Source of the DNA: Pseudomonas frederiksbergensis
GTDB taxonomy: Bacteria > Pseudomonadota > Gammaproteobacteria > Pseudomonadales > Pseudomonadaceae
Assembly (NCBI RefSeq): GCF_000802155.2
Contig: NZ_JQGJ02000009.1
Coordinates: 186,001 to 250,000, forward strand
DNA length: 64,000 bases
Reading direction: 5' to 3'
Shown here piece after piece: positions 42,102-51,034 of this stretch (the stretch's first letter is position 1; the number at the start of each line of letters is the position of its first letter). Both the position numbers and the translations under genes were made by a program. A model generated the notes under the pieces. That model ran no database searches and was not told the origin of the DNA. It was given only the letters and a program-made list of their open reading frames with translations.

Positions 42102-43470
42102 TACCCGTATCGAACGCGACAGCATGGGCGAACTCCAGGTGCCGGTGGCTGCGCTCTATGGCGCGCAGACCCAGCGTGCGGTGGATAACTTTCCTGTCAG
42201 TGGCCAGCGCATGCCGGCGCAGTTCATTCGCGCCCTGATCCTGGCCAAGGCTGCCGCCGCCAGGGCCAACGTAGAGTTGGGACAAGTCAGCGCGGCCCAA
42301 GGCAAGGCCATCGTCGATGCGGCCCAGGGCTTGCTGGAAGGCGACTTCATGGAACATTTCCCGGTGGATATTTTCCAGACCGGCTCCGGCACCAGTTCCA
42401 ACATGAACGCCAACGAAGTGATCGCCACCCTGGCCAGTCGCCTGTTGGGAGAGCCGGTCAACCCGAACGATCACGTCAATTGCGGGCAGAGCAGCAACGA
42501 CATCATTCCCACCAGTATTCACGTCAGCGCCGCGCTGGCCTTGCATGAGCAGTTGCTGCCAGCGCTGTCGCACCTGGTGCAGGTGATCGAGCGCAAGGCG
42601 GGAGAGGTCCACCCGTTCATCAAGACCGGTCGGACCCATCTGATGGATGCCATGCCGGTGCGCCTGAGCCAGGTGCTCGACGGTTGGGCGCAGCAGCTCA
42701 AGGCCAATATCGGCCATCTGCAGGACCTGCTGCCGAGCCTGCAATCCTTGGCCCAGGGCGGTACGGCGGTCGGCACCGGGGTCAATGCCCATCCACGCTT
42801 CGCCGAGTTGTTCAGCCAACAACTGACGCAGTTGACCCAGGTGCAATTCACGCCGGGAACGAATCTGTTCGCGCTGATCGGCTCCCAGGACACCGCCGTG
42901 GCGGTTTCCGGACAGCTCAAGACCACGGCCGTGTCGCTGATGAAAATTGCCAACGACCTGCGCTGGATGAATTCCGGGCCGCTGGCGGGCCTGGGCGAGA
43001 TCGAGCTGGAAGGCTTGCAGCCGGGTTCCTCGATCATGCCCGGCAAGGTCAACCCGGTCATTCCTGAAGCCACGGCGATGGTAGCGGCCCAAGTGATCGG
43101 CAACGACACGGTGATCACCATCGCCGGTCAATCGGGCAATTTCGAACTCAACGTAATGCTGCCGATCATCGCCCAGAACCTGCTGAGCAGCATCACGTTG
43201 ATGTCCACCGCCAGCCGGTTGCTGGCGGACAAGGCCATCGCCACGTTCAAGGTCAACGAAGCCAGGCTCAAGGAGGCGCTGTCGCGTAACCCGATCCTGG
43301 TCACGGCGCTGAATCCGATCATCGGTTACCAGAAGGCCGCTGAAATCGCCAAGAAGGCTTATCAGCAAGGTCGCCCGGTCATCGATGTCGCCCTGGAGCA
43401 CACCGACCTGACGCGCGCCGAGCTTGAGGTCCTGCTGGACCCCGAGAAACTCACCGCCGGGGGGGTGTGA
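42094..43470 (+). CDS. fumC: Class II fumarate hydratase FumC (EC 4.2.1.2)
   Basis: A 458-residue iron-independent fumarase of the TCA cycle. It starts MSNTRIERDSMGELQVP and has the active-site segments GSGTSSNMNANEV, NCGQSSNDIIPT and TGRTHLMDAMP plus the superfamily signature GSSIMPGKVNP. It begins inside the end of fagA. Placement behind a Fur box fits replacement of the iron-sulfur fumarases during iron shortage. Confidence 0.97.
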   Translation: MSNTRIERDSMGELQVPVAALYGAQTQRAVDNFPVSGQRMPAQFIRALILAKAAAARANVELGQVSAAQGKAIVDAAQGLLEGDFMEHFPVDIFQTGSGTSSNMNANEVIATLASRLLGEPVNPNDHVNCGQSSNDIIPTSIHVSAALALHEQLLPALSHLVQVIERKAGEVHPFIKTGRTHLMDAMPVRLSQVLDGWAQQLKANIGHLQDLLPSLQSLAQGGTAVGTGVNAHPRFAELFSQQLTQLTQVQFTPGTNLFALIGSQDTAVAVSGQLKTTAVSLMKIANDLRWMNSGPLAGLGEIELEGLQPGSSIMPGKVNPVIPEATAMVAAQVIGNDTVITIAGQSGNFELNVMLPIIAQNLLSSITLMSTASRLLADKAIATFKVNEARLKEALSRNPILVTALNPIIGYQKAAEIAKKAYQQGRPVIDVALEHTDLTRAELEVLLDPEKLTAGGV

Positions 43471-43497
43471 CCCCGACACTCATGTGGAGGACTCATC

Positions 43498-43938
43498 ATG
43501 GAACACTGGAAACGTACGATCGAGCGTGCCAATCGCTGTTTCATGCAAGGCGAGTTGGTCGATGCTCGCGAAGCCTACCTGCAAGCGCTGGCGCTGGCGC
43601 AGGTGTTGTTCGAGCGTTGGGCGGACGCGGATGAAGCCGTGGCGGCTTGTGTCGTGTCCCACCACAACCTGGCGGACCTGCACCTGCGCTTGAATCAGCC
43701 GGAGGAGAGCGCGGAGTACCTGTGTGCCATCCACCAGCGCCTGCTGACGGCCCTGCAGGACGAACGCCTGGCCCCGGCCCTGCGTGCCGCTGCGATGCGC
43801 CAGAGCCACAAGACCTATGTCGAGCTGTTGAATTTCATCGGCGAGCACGGCGAATACCCACGCACCCACCGCTTGCTCCACGGCGATGCCGCTTCGACCC
43901 GGCATCGCGACACCCCTGTTCATTACGGAGTCCATTGA
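43498..43938 (+). CDS. OrfX of the fagA-fumC-sodA operon, TPR-like protein
   Basis: A 146-residue soluble protein composed of helical pairs resembling tetratricopeptide repeats (RANRCFMQGELVDAREAYLQAL, SHHNLADLHLRLNQPEESAEYL), ending in a histidine-rich tail with several His (RTHRLLH, TRHRDTPVHYGVH). It is located between fumC and sodA exactly as orfX in P. aeruginosa. The function is unknown; the tail could bind metal, but that is inference. Confidence 0.8.
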   Translation: MEHWKRTIERANRCFMQGELVDAREAYLQALALAQVLFERWADADEAVAACVVSHHNLADLHLRLNQPEESAEYLCAIHQRLLTALQDERLAPALRAAAMRQSHKTYVELLNFIGEHGEYPRTHRLLHGDAASTRHRDTPVHYGVH

Positions 43939-43939
43939 G

Positions 43940-44551
43940 ATGGCTTTTACCTTGCCTGCGTTGCCTTATGCCTACGACGCCCTGGAACCGCACATCGATG
44001 CGAAGACCATGGAAATCCACTACACCAAGCATCACCAGACGTACATCAACAACCTCAACGCGGCGGTGGAGGGCACCGAATACGCCGATTGGCCCGTCGA
44101 GCAACTGGTGGCCAGCGTTGAGCAGCTTCCCCAGGAATTGAAAGCTGCGGTGATCAACCAGGGCGGCGGCCATGCGAATCATTCGTTGTTCTGGGAGGTG
44201 ATGGCGCCCCACGGTGGTGGCAAGCCGGACGGCGCACTGGCGGCGGCGATCGAAGCGCAGCTGGGCGGCATCGAGCGGTTCAAGGAAGCCTTCACCAAAG
44301 CCGCGTTGAGCCGTTTCGGCAGCGGCTGGGCCTGGCTGAGCGTGACCCCGCAAAAGACCTTGGTTGTTGAAAGCAGTGGCAACCAGGACAGCCCCTTGAT
44401 GAGTGGCAACACGCCAATTCTCGGCCTGGATGTGTGGGAGCACGCATATTACCTGCTGTACCAGAACCGTCGTCCCGAATACATCAACGCGTTCTACAAC
44501 GTGATCCATTGGCCGGAAGTTGCACGACGCTACCAGGCAGCGGTCGCTTGA
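43940..44551 (+). CDS. sodA: Superoxide dismutase, Mn type
   Basis: A 203-residue cytoplasmic SOD. Metal ligands are H27, H81, D164 and H168 (LDVWEHAYY). Q149 in GNQDSPLM supports Mn rather than Fe specificity, as does the operon context. The ATG at 43940 follows orfX by one base. Induction under iron starvation would replace Fe-SOD. Confidence 0.96.
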   Translation: MAFTLPALPYAYDALEPHIDAKTMEIHYTKHHQTYINNLNAAVEGTEYADWPVEQLVASVEQLPQELKAAVINQGGGHANHSLFWEVMAPHGGGKPDGALAAAIEAQLGGIERFKEAFTKAALSRFGSGWAWLSVTPQKTLVVESSGNQDSPLMSGNTPILGLDVWEHAYYLLYQNRRPEYINAFYNVIHWPEVARRYQAAVA

Positions 44552-44581
44552 GTCCCTACTAAGAACAATCCAAGGCTGACT

Positions 44582-45472
44582 ATGGACACTGAAACTCTGG
44601 CGATAGCCGGCGGGCGCATGTTTCGCTACGCCTTGGGATCACTGCTACTGTTGGTCGGGATGACCCTGCTGGCGGCGCAGGGACTGGCATGGCTGGACCT
44701 GGAGCCGAAGTTGCTGCGTGCGTTGCAAGGTGGCGGGCTTTGCGCCCTGGGCACCGCGCTGGGGGCGGTGCCGGTGCTGGTGATCCGGCGCATGCCCCAG
44801 GCCGTGAGCGATTCGCTGCTGGGGTTCGGCGCCGGAGTGATGCTTGCCGCCACGGCATTCTCACTAATCGTGCCGGCAATAGCCGCCGCCGAGCAGTTGG
44901 GGCTCACGCCATGGGCGGCCAGTGGCCTTGTCTGTTTGGGCATCCTCTCGGGGGCATTCGGGCTGTATCTGGTAGACCGCAAGGTGTCGGCCAGCCCCGA
45001 AAGGCTGATCGCCGCGCCAGGACGCCCGATCATTGCGCCGCGGATCTGGTTGTTCGTCTTCGCCATCATTGCCCATAACACCCCCGAAGGAATGGCGGTT
45101 GGCGTCTCTGCGGGCGGCGGCATGCCGGACGCCGACAGCCTGGCGATGGGCATCGCCTTGCAGGACGTCCCGGAAGGGCTGGTGATTGCGTTGGTGCTCG
45201 CGGCTGCGGGAATGTCGCGTGCCAGGGCATTTTTGATCGGCGCCGCGTCAGGGCTGGTCGAGCCGGTGTTTGCGCTGCTATGCGCCTGGTTGGTCAGCCT
45301 GGCCGAGGTGCTGTTGCCGCTTGGGCTGGCACTGGCGGCAGGGGCGATGTTGCTGGTAGTGACCCATGAAGTGATCCCCGAATCTCGCCGCAATGGTCAT
45401 GAGAAGCTGGCGAGCCTGGGATTGCTGGTGGGTTTTTGCCTGATGATGGTGATGGACACGGCGTTGGCCTGA
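44582..45472 (+). CDS. ZIP family divalent metal transporter
   Basis: A 296-residue protein with about eight membrane helices. Helix 4 carries the ZIP signature AHNTPEGMAVGVSAGGG and helix 5 ALQDVPEGLVIALVLAA; paired His/Glu residues form the metal site. It starts 30 bp after sodA in the same direction and probably shares the transcript. Supplying Mn or Zn during iron starvation is a reasonable inference; the metal is not readable from sequence. Confidence 0.9.
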   Translation: MDTETLAIAGGRMFRYALGSLLLLVGMTLLAAQGLAWLDLEPKLLRALQGGGLCALGTALGAVPVLVIRRMPQAVSDSLLGFGAGVMLAATAFSLIVPAIAAAEQLGLTPWAASGLVCLGILSGAFGLYLVDRKVSASPERLIAAPGRPIIAPRIWLFVFAIIAHNTPEGMAVGVSAGGGMPDADSLAMGIALQDVPEGLVIALVLAAAGMSRARAFLIGAASGLVEPVFALLCAWLVSLAEVLLPLGLALAAGAMLLVVTHEVIPESRRNGHEKLASLGLLVGFCLMMVMDTALA

Positions 45473-45524
45473 TGCAATCCAAGGACCATGCGCTTGTGCT
45501 GTTGTGGCTCGAGTCCTCGGGCAG

Positions 45525-45800
45525 TCACTCGCCTTCGTCGAAGTATCTGTTGATCAGGTCCACCAGGGCGTCCATCGCTTCCTGCGCCTGTTCACCTTCA
45601 GTGCTCAGGTGGATCTTGGTGCCCTTGCCGGCGGCGAGCATCATCATCGCCATGATGCTTTTACCATCGACGGTGGTCTCAGGGTCGCGCCCGACCCTGA
45701 TCGTGACATCCGGAAACTGACCCGCCACACCGACGAATTTCGCTGACGCTCGGGCATGCAGACCCAGCTTGTTGATGATTTCAATTTCCCGAGCAGGCAT
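45525..45800 (-). CDS. ptsO: Nitrogen PTS phosphocarrier NPr (HPr-like)
   Basis: A 91-residue HPr-fold protein, MPAREIEIINKLGLHARASA, with the phosphorylated histidine at about H16 and the regulatory-serine region replaced as usual for NPr (SIMAMMMLAAGKGT). It passes phosphate from EI-Ntr (PtsP) to PtsN. It is last in the rpoN cluster, 15 bp after rapZ. Confidence 0.95.
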   Translation of the reverse strand: MPAREIEIINKLGLHARASAKFVGVAGQFPDVTIRVGRDPETTVDGKSIMAMMMLAAGKGTKIHLSTEGEQAQEAMDALVDLINRYFDEGE

Positions 45801-45815
45801 CGCGATGTGAATCCT

Positions 45816-46673
45816 TTAGCTGAGGTCGCGGTGGCGAACCTGGACGTTCTTCAGGGATTGTTGCAGGAGCTGACCCAGGCGTTCGGTCAGGTAGACGGAG
45901 CGGTGATGGCCACCGGTACAGCCGATGGCGATCGTGACGTAGGCACGGTTGCTCGCGGCAAAGCGGGGCAGCCATTTGAGCAGGTAGCTGGAGATGTCCT
46001 GGAACATTTCCTCGACATCCGGCTGGGTAGCCAGGTAATCGATCACCGGTTGGTCCAGCCCGGACTGCTCGCGCAGTTCCGGCTTCCAGTAAGGGTTGGG
46101 CAGGCAGCGGACATCGAATACCAGGTCGGCGTCCACCGGCATTCCGCGCTTGAAACCGAACGATTCGACGAGGAAGGCCGTACCCGGTTCCGGCTGGTTC
46201 AGCAGGCGCAACTTGATGGTGTCGCGCAGTTGATACAGGTTCAGGTTCGTGGTGTTGAGCTTGAGGTCCGCCAGGTCTGCGATGGGGCCCAGCAGTTGGC
46301 TTTCGTCATGGATGGCTTCAGCCAGGGAGCGGCTGGCATTGCTCAGCGGATGACGCCGACGGGTTTCGGAAAAGCGCTTGAGCAAAGTTTCTTCGTCGGC
46401 ATCCAGGTACAGCACGTCGCACTGGATATGCCGGTTGCGCACATCCTCGAGCAGTTCAGGAAACCGCGACAGATGGCTGGGCAGGTTACGGGCATCGATG
46501 GACACGGCGACCAGCGGTTGCGCCAGTTCGGTGTGGATCAAGGCGCGCTCGGCCAATTCCGGAAGCAGGCCTGCCGGCAAATTATCGATGCAATAGTAGC
46601 CGTTATCCTCAAGCACATTGAGGGCGGTACTTTTACCGGAGCCGGAGCGGCCACTGACGATGATCATGCGCAT
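45816..46673 (-). CDS. rapZ: RNase adapter protein RapZ
   Basis: A 285-residue P-loop protein (Walker A GRSGSGKSTAL near the N-terminus) with the C-terminal RapZ motif IGCTGGHHRSVYLTERLG. In enterobacteria it senses GlcN6P and guides RNase E to GlmZ. Pseudomonads carry it in the same rpoN cluster. It starts 2 bp after ptsN. Confidence 0.95.
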   Translation of the reverse strand: MRMIIVSGRSGSGKSTALNVLEDNGYYCIDNLPAGLLPELAERALIHTELAQPLVAVSIDARNLPSHLSRFPELLEDVRNRHIQCDVLYLDADEETLLKRFSETRRRHPLSNASRSLAEAIHDESQLLGPIADLADLKLNTTNLNLYQLRDTIKLRLLNQPEPGTAFLVESFGFKRGMPVDADLVFDVRCLPNPYWKPELREQSGLDQPVIDYLATQPDVEEMFQDISSYLLKWLPRFAASNRAYVTIAIGCTGGHHRSVYLTERLGQLLQQSLKNVQVRHRDLS

Positions 46674-46675
46674 GG

Positions 46676-47140
46676 TTAATGACCGTTCTGCTCGTCCAGG
46701 ACAACCTGATACAAAGCTTCGCTACTCGCTGCGCTGCGCAGTTTTTCACGCACTTCCTTGCGGTCCAGCATGCTGGCGATCTGGCGCAGCAGCTCAAGGT
46801 GCGCATCGGTCGCCGCTTCCGGAACCAGCAATACGAACAGCAGGTCGACCGGCGCGCCGTCGATGGCGTCGAAATCAATGGGGGCTTCAAGGTGCAGCAG
46901 CGCGCTGATCGGCGCTTCACAGCCCTTGAGGCGGCAATGGGGAATGGCGATGCCGTTGCCAAAACCGGTGGAACCGAGTTTTTCACGGGCAATGAGGGCC
47001 TCGAAGACGTCCTGCATTTCCAGATCCGGCACTTCGCGGTGGATCAGGTTGGCGATTTGTTCGAGGGCTTTCTTTTTACTGCCACCCGGCGCGTTCACTT
47101 GGGAGCGGCCGGGGGTCAGGATGGTTTCTAGTCGGATCAT
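46676..47140 (-). CDS. ptsN: Nitrogen regulatory PTS enzyme IIA (EIIA-Ntr)
   Basis: A 154-residue PTS EIIA-2 domain with the phospho-accepting histidine in GIAIPHCRLKG and the LLFVLLVPEAATDAHLELLRQ core. The phosphorylation state controls potassium transport and other targets in related bacteria. It lies in the rpoN-hpf-ptsN-rapZ-ptsO order typical of gammaproteobacteria. Confidence 0.95.
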   Translation of the reverse strand: MIRLETILTPGRSQVNAPGGSKKKALEQIANLIHREVPDLEMQDVFEALIAREKLGSTGFGNGIAIPHCRLKGCEAPISALLHLEAPIDFDAIDGAPVDLLFVLLVPEAATDAHLELLRQIASMLDRKEVREKLRSAASSEALYQVVLDEQNGH

Positions 47141-47152
47141 GGATTGGGGGGG

Positions 47153-47461
47153 TTAACGACCGGTTGCGCCCTGGAGGAGGCTCTGGGTCTTTTCCTTATG
47201 CTTTTTGAGTTGGCGATCCAGCTTGTCGGTCAGCAGGTCAATCGCGGCATACATGTCTGAATGCTCTGCGTTGGCAACCACTTCTCCGCCGGGGATATGC
47301 AGCGTGGCTTCGATTTTCTGCAGCAGCTTTTCGACGTTCATCGTGACTTGCACATTGGTGATCTTGTCGAAATGCCTTTCCAATCGGTCGAGTTTTTCGC
47401 CGATGTAGGTGCGCAGGGGTTCGGTCACTTCCAGTTGGTGTCCACTGATGTTGACTTGCAT
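47153..47461 (-). CDS. hpf: Ribosome hibernation promoting factor, short form
   Basis: A 102-residue protein, MQVNISGHQLEVTEPLRTYI, with the YfiA/HPF fold and the conserved NAEHSDMYAAIDLLTDKLDRQLKKHKEK helix. The short form lacks the C-terminal dimerisation domain. The ATG at 47461 is the family start; an in-frame ATG 54 bp earlier is not. It lies between rpoN and ptsN. Confidence 0.95.
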   Translation of the reverse strand: MQVNISGHQLEVTEPLRTYIGEKLDRLERHFDKITNVQVTMNVEKLLQKIEATLHIPGGEVVANAEHSDMYAAIDLLTDKLDRQLKKHKEKTQSLLQGATGR

Positions 47462-47537
47462 ACAGCTTCTCCTTCGTTGCCAGTGCATAAAGCGGCAGGC
47501 TGGGTTGCCTGCCACTGGAACGCTGTGGCGTGGCCCG

Positions 47538-49034
47538 TTACATCAACCGCTTGCGTTCGCTCGAAGGTGCGATCCCGAGGGATTCGCGGTATTTGGCGAC
47601 GGTACGGCGGGCCACCTGAATGCCTTGTGCCTCCAGTAAACCAGCGATCTTGCTGTCACTCAACGGCTTTTTCTGATTTTCCGCGGCGACCAGTTTCTTG
47701 ATGATCGCGCGGATGGCCGTGGACGAGCATTCGCCGCCTTCGGAGGTGCTGACATGGCTGGAGAAAAAGTATTTCAATTCATAGATGCCCCGTGGGGTAT
47801 GCATGAATTTCTGGGTAGTGACGCGTGAAATCGTCGATTCGTGCATGCCCACCGCCTCGGCAATGTCATGCAGGACCAACGGCTTCATCGCTTCGTCGCC
47901 GTACTCCAGGAAGCCGCGCTGATGCTCGACGATCTGGGTGGCTACTTTCATCAGGGTTTCGTTGCGACTTTGCAGGCTCTTGATGAACCAGCGGGCTTCT
48001 TGCAACTGGTTGCGCATGAAGGTGTTGTCGGCGCTGGTGTCGGCGCGCTTGACGAAGCCGGCGTACTGGGCATTGACGCGCAGCTTGGGCACGGACTCCT
48101 GGTTGAGCTCCACCAGCCAGCGATCGTTATGCTTGCGCACGATCACATCGGGGACCACGTACTCAGGCTCGGTGGATTCGATCTGCGAGCCGGGGCGCGG
48201 ATTGAGGCTTTGCACCAACTCGATGACCTGGCGCAGCTCATCTTCCTTGAGCTTCATGCGGCGCATCAGTTGGCTGTAGTCGCGGCCGCCCAAAAGGTCG
48301 ATGTAATCGGTGACCAGGCGCTTGGCTTCAGCCAGCCAAGGGGTCTTGGCGGGCAGTTGGCGCAATTGCAGCAACAGGCACTCGCCCAGGTTGCGGGCGC
48401 CGATGCCGGCGGGTTCGAACTGCTGGATGCGGTGAAGGACGGCTTCGATTTCGTCCAGCTCGATGTCGAGCTCGGGGTCGAATGCTTCGAGAATTTCTTC
48501 CAGCGTCTCGTCCAGGTAGCCCTGATTGTTGATGCAATCGATCAGGGTCACGGCGATCAGGCGATCGGTATCGGACATCGGCGCCAGGTTCAATTGCCAG
48601 AGCAGATGACTCTGCAGGCTTTCGCCGACGGAAGTGCGGGTGGTGAAGTCCCATTCATCGTCGTCGCCGCTCGGCAGGCTGCTGGCGCTGGTCTGATAGA
48701 CGTCCTCCCACGCGGTGTCCACGGGCAGGTCGTTGGGAATGCGCTCGTTCCATTCGCCATCCTCGAGGTTATCCACCGTTGGGGCGGCTTCCTGCTGGTA
48801 GGACGGTTCCTGGATTTCGGGGGTGGTTTTCTGCTCGACGTTATCGGCCAGTGGATCGGTGTTGTCGAAGTCGTCGCCTTCTTCCTGGCGCTCAAGCATC
48901 GGATTGGATTCCAAGGCCTCCTGGATTTCCTGTTGCAGGTCCAGGGTCGACAATTGGAGCAGGCGGATGGCCTGTTGCAGCTGCGGTGTCATCGTCAGCT
49001 GCTGGCCCATTCTCAAGACTAGCGATGGTTTCAT
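47538..49034 (-). CDS. rpoN: RNA polymerase sigma-54 factor
   Basis: A 498-residue sigma factor. The N-terminal glutamine-rich region I (MKPSLVLRMGQQLTMTPQLQ) interacts with enhancer-binding ATPases. An acidic region II, the core-binding domain and the C-terminal RpoN box ARRTVAKYRESL that contacts the -24 element follow. The ATG at 49034 gives the conserved start. It is read after lptB across ~165 bp. Confidence 0.98.
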   Translation of the reverse strand: MKPSLVLRMGQQLTMTPQLQQAIRLLQLSTLDLQQEIQEALESNPMLERQEEGDDFDNTDPLADNVEQKTTPEIQEPSYQQEAAPTVDNLEDGEWNERIPNDLPVDTAWEDVYQTSASSLPSGDDDEWDFTTRTSVGESLQSHLLWQLNLAPMSDTDRLIAVTLIDCINNQGYLDETLEEILEAFDPELDIELDEIEAVLHRIQQFEPAGIGARNLGECLLLQLRQLPAKTPWLAEAKRLVTDYIDLLGGRDYSQLMRRMKLKEDELRQVIELVQSLNPRPGSQIESTEPEYVVPDVIVRKHNDRWLVELNQESVPKLRVNAQYAGFVKRADTSADNTFMRNQLQEARWFIKSLQSRNETLMKVATQIVEHQRGFLEYGDEAMKPLVLHDIAEAVGMHESTISRVTTQKFMHTPRGIYELKYFFSSHVSTSEGGECSSTAIRAIIKKLVAAENQKKPLSDSKIAGLLEAQGIQVARRTVAKYRESLGIAPSSERKRLM

Positions 49035-49197
49035 GGCAGGGGCTAAACACCTTATTTGCCGGCGCACATGCGCCATCCACTACAGGGCGCCGGAGCGCCA
49101 AACTTAAGCAAATTATATGCCTGAAACCGAGGGGTTTGCCTAGGGCGTCGTCACAATAAAATTGGCAACGCCCGGACGATTCGCCAGGCACTTGCGC

Positions 49198-49923
49198 TTA
49201 CAGGCGGAACTCATGACCCAGATAAACTTCCTTCACCAATTCGTTGGCCAGGATAGTGGCGGAGTCACCTTCGGCAATCAACTGGCCATCGTTGACGATA
49301 TAGGCAGTCTCGCAGATATCCAATGTTTCGCGTACGTTGTGGTCGGTGATCAGCACGCCGATCCCCTTGGCCTTGAGGTGGTGGATGATCTGCTTGATGT
49401 CGCCGACCGAAATCGGGTCCACGCCGGCGAAGGGTTCGTCGAGTAGAATGAATTTCGGTGCGGTGGCCAGGGCGCGGGCGATTTCCACTCGGCGACGTTC
49501 ACCGCCGGACAGGCTCATGCCGAGGTTGTCGCGAATGTGGCTGATGTGGAATTCCTGCAGCAGGCTTTCCAGCTCCTGGCGACGGCCGGCCTTGTCGAGC
49601 TCCTTGCGGGTCTCGAGGATCGCCATGATGTTGTCGGCAACCGACAGTTTGCGGAAGATCGACGCTTCTTGCGGCAGATAGCCGATGCCAGCCCTTGCCC
49701 GGCCGTGCATCGGCTGGTGGCTCACGTCCAGGTCGTCGATCAGTACGCGACCCTGATCGGACTGGACCAGGCCGACGATCATGTAGAAACAGGTTGTCTT
49801 GCCGGCGCCGTTGGGGCCGAGCAAACCGACGATCTGGCCGCTGTCGATGGACAGGCTGACATCGCGCACAACCTGGCGGCTCTTGTAGCTCTTGGCCAGG
49901 TGCTGGGCTTTCAGAGTTGCCAT
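49198..49923 (-). CDS. lptB: LPS export ABC transporter ATP-binding protein LptB
   Basis: A 241-residue ATPase that powers LPS extraction with LptFG. Walker A GPNGAGKTT, Q-loop YLPQEASIFRKL, signature LSGGERRR, Walker B FILLDEPFAGVD and the switch TDHNVRE are present. Its ATG overlaps the stop of lptA by one base, within lptC-lptA-lptB. Confidence 0.97.
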   Translation of the reverse strand: MATLKAQHLAKSYKSRQVVRDVSLSIDSGQIVGLLGPNGAGKTTCFYMIVGLVQSDQGRVLIDDLDVSHQPMHGRARAGIGYLPQEASIFRKLSVADNIMAILETRKELDKAGRRQELESLLQEFHISHIRDNLGMSLSGGERRRVEIARALATAPKFILLDEPFAGVDPISVGDIKQIIHHLKAKGIGVLITDHNVRETLDICETAYIVNDGQLIAEGDSATILANELVKEVYLGHEFRL

Positions 49924-50471
49924 TACTGGGCCTTCTGCTCGTCGGTTTTCTTTTTCGGCTGGATCACCATGTCGATGCGCGGACGCGCCTCGGTGACCTT
50001 GCTGCCAGTGGCGCGACCGGCGCTGGCCAGTTTCTTGACCGTGTCGTAGACGATTTTCTCGCCTTGGGTCACGTTGTTGTCCTTGTCGACGACCTTGGCG
50101 CGATCGATCAATACAACGCGGTCCTGGGCGGCGTGATACTGGATGGTGACCCCGTAGCCTTGCACGGGCTTGGTGTCGCCTGCGGTTTGCAGTTGTTCGA
50201 AGTAGGCCAGGTTGCCCACCGAAGTCACTACGTCGATGTCGCCGGATTGGGTGCGGGTGATGGTCACGGTGTTGCCGGTCACCTTCATCGAGCCCTGGGT
50301 GATGATTACATCACCCTTATAGGTGGCGACACCGTTCTTGTCATCCAGTTGCGCGTCGTCGGCCTGGATGCGGATAGGCTGGTCGCGGTCGTTGGGAAGG
50401 GCCCAGGCGCTCGCGCTTCCCAGTGCTGCGCCCAGACTGAGCAAAATAGGGAGGGTTTTAGCGAGCTTCAT
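49923..50471 (-). CDS. lptA: LPS transport periplasmic protein LptA
   Basis: A 182-residue protein with a signal peptide (cleavage near ASAWA-LPND, residue ~24) and the OstA beta-jellyroll that carries LPS across the periplasm (PIRIQADDAQLDDKNGVATY, GDVIITQGSMKVTG). A lysine-rich C-terminus ends the protein. It overlaps lptC by 14 bp. Confidence 0.95.
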   Translation of the reverse strand: MKLAKTLPILLSLGAALGSASAWALPNDRDQPIRIQADDAQLDDKNGVATYKGDVIITQGSMKVTGNTVTITRTQSGDIDVVTSVGNLAYFEQLQTAGDTKPVQGYGVTIQYHAAQDRVVLIDRAKVVDKDNNVTQGEKIVYDTVKKLASAGRATGSKVTEARPRIDMVIQPKKKTDEQKAQ

Positions 50472-51027
50472 ACTGTCCTCTTACTTTCGATAGCAGGTGT
50501 ATCCTGCTTTCCTTCAAATACGCCTTCATTCCCGTGCCGGTCGATACGCCGCCAGCGCCGTCGATTCTAACGGGTTGCTCGGTCTGCGCATATTCTCGTT
50601 GCGGGAAGACCGTCATGCGACTGGTGGTGATGAGGGTCGTACGGTTCTTTTCGTCGGTCCGGGTGATGCGCACCGAGTCGATCAGTTCGACCTCGGTGCC
50701 GCCGGGATTGACCTCGGCGCGCTCACTCTGGACATGCCATGGGAACTCGGTGCCCCGGAACATGTTCAGGTCCGGTTTGGTGACCAGCGTGATATCAGTC
50801 GCCTTCACGTGATCGACCTTGTCGGATGTCATTTCGTACTGCAGCTTGCCGTCGGGCAAGTACTGCAGGGTGTGCGTATTGGTTGCGTACCAGTCGATGT
50901 TCTCCTCGACCTTGGCCGCTGGCTGGTCCAGGAAGCGTTCCGGGCTGATGTTCCAATAGCCCACCGCAGCGAAAATCGCCGCGATACAGCTGAACACCAG
51001 GAGGGTGCGAATCTTCTTGCTTAGCAT
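50458..51027 (-). CDS. lptC: LPS export bitopic protein LptC
   Basis: A 189-residue protein: an N-terminal membrane helix (residues ~7-25, IRTLLVFSCIAAIFAAVGYW) and a periplasmic jellyroll of the LptC type (YEMTSDKVDHVKATDITLV). It receives LPS from LptBFG and hands it to LptA. The ATG at 51027, 8 bp after kdsC, is preferred over an in-frame upstream ATG that lies inside kdsC. Confidence 0.94.
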   Translation of the reverse strand: MLSKKIRTLLVFSCIAAIFAAVGYWNISPERFLDQPAAKVEENIDWYATNTHTLQYLPDGKLQYEMTSDKVDHVKATDITLVTKPDLNMFRGTEFPWHVQSERAEVNPGGTEVELIDSVRITRTDEKNRTTLITTSRMTVFPQREYAQTEQPVRIDGAGGVSTGTGMKAYLKESRIHLLSKVRGQYEAR

Positions 51028-51034
51028 AAATGGC

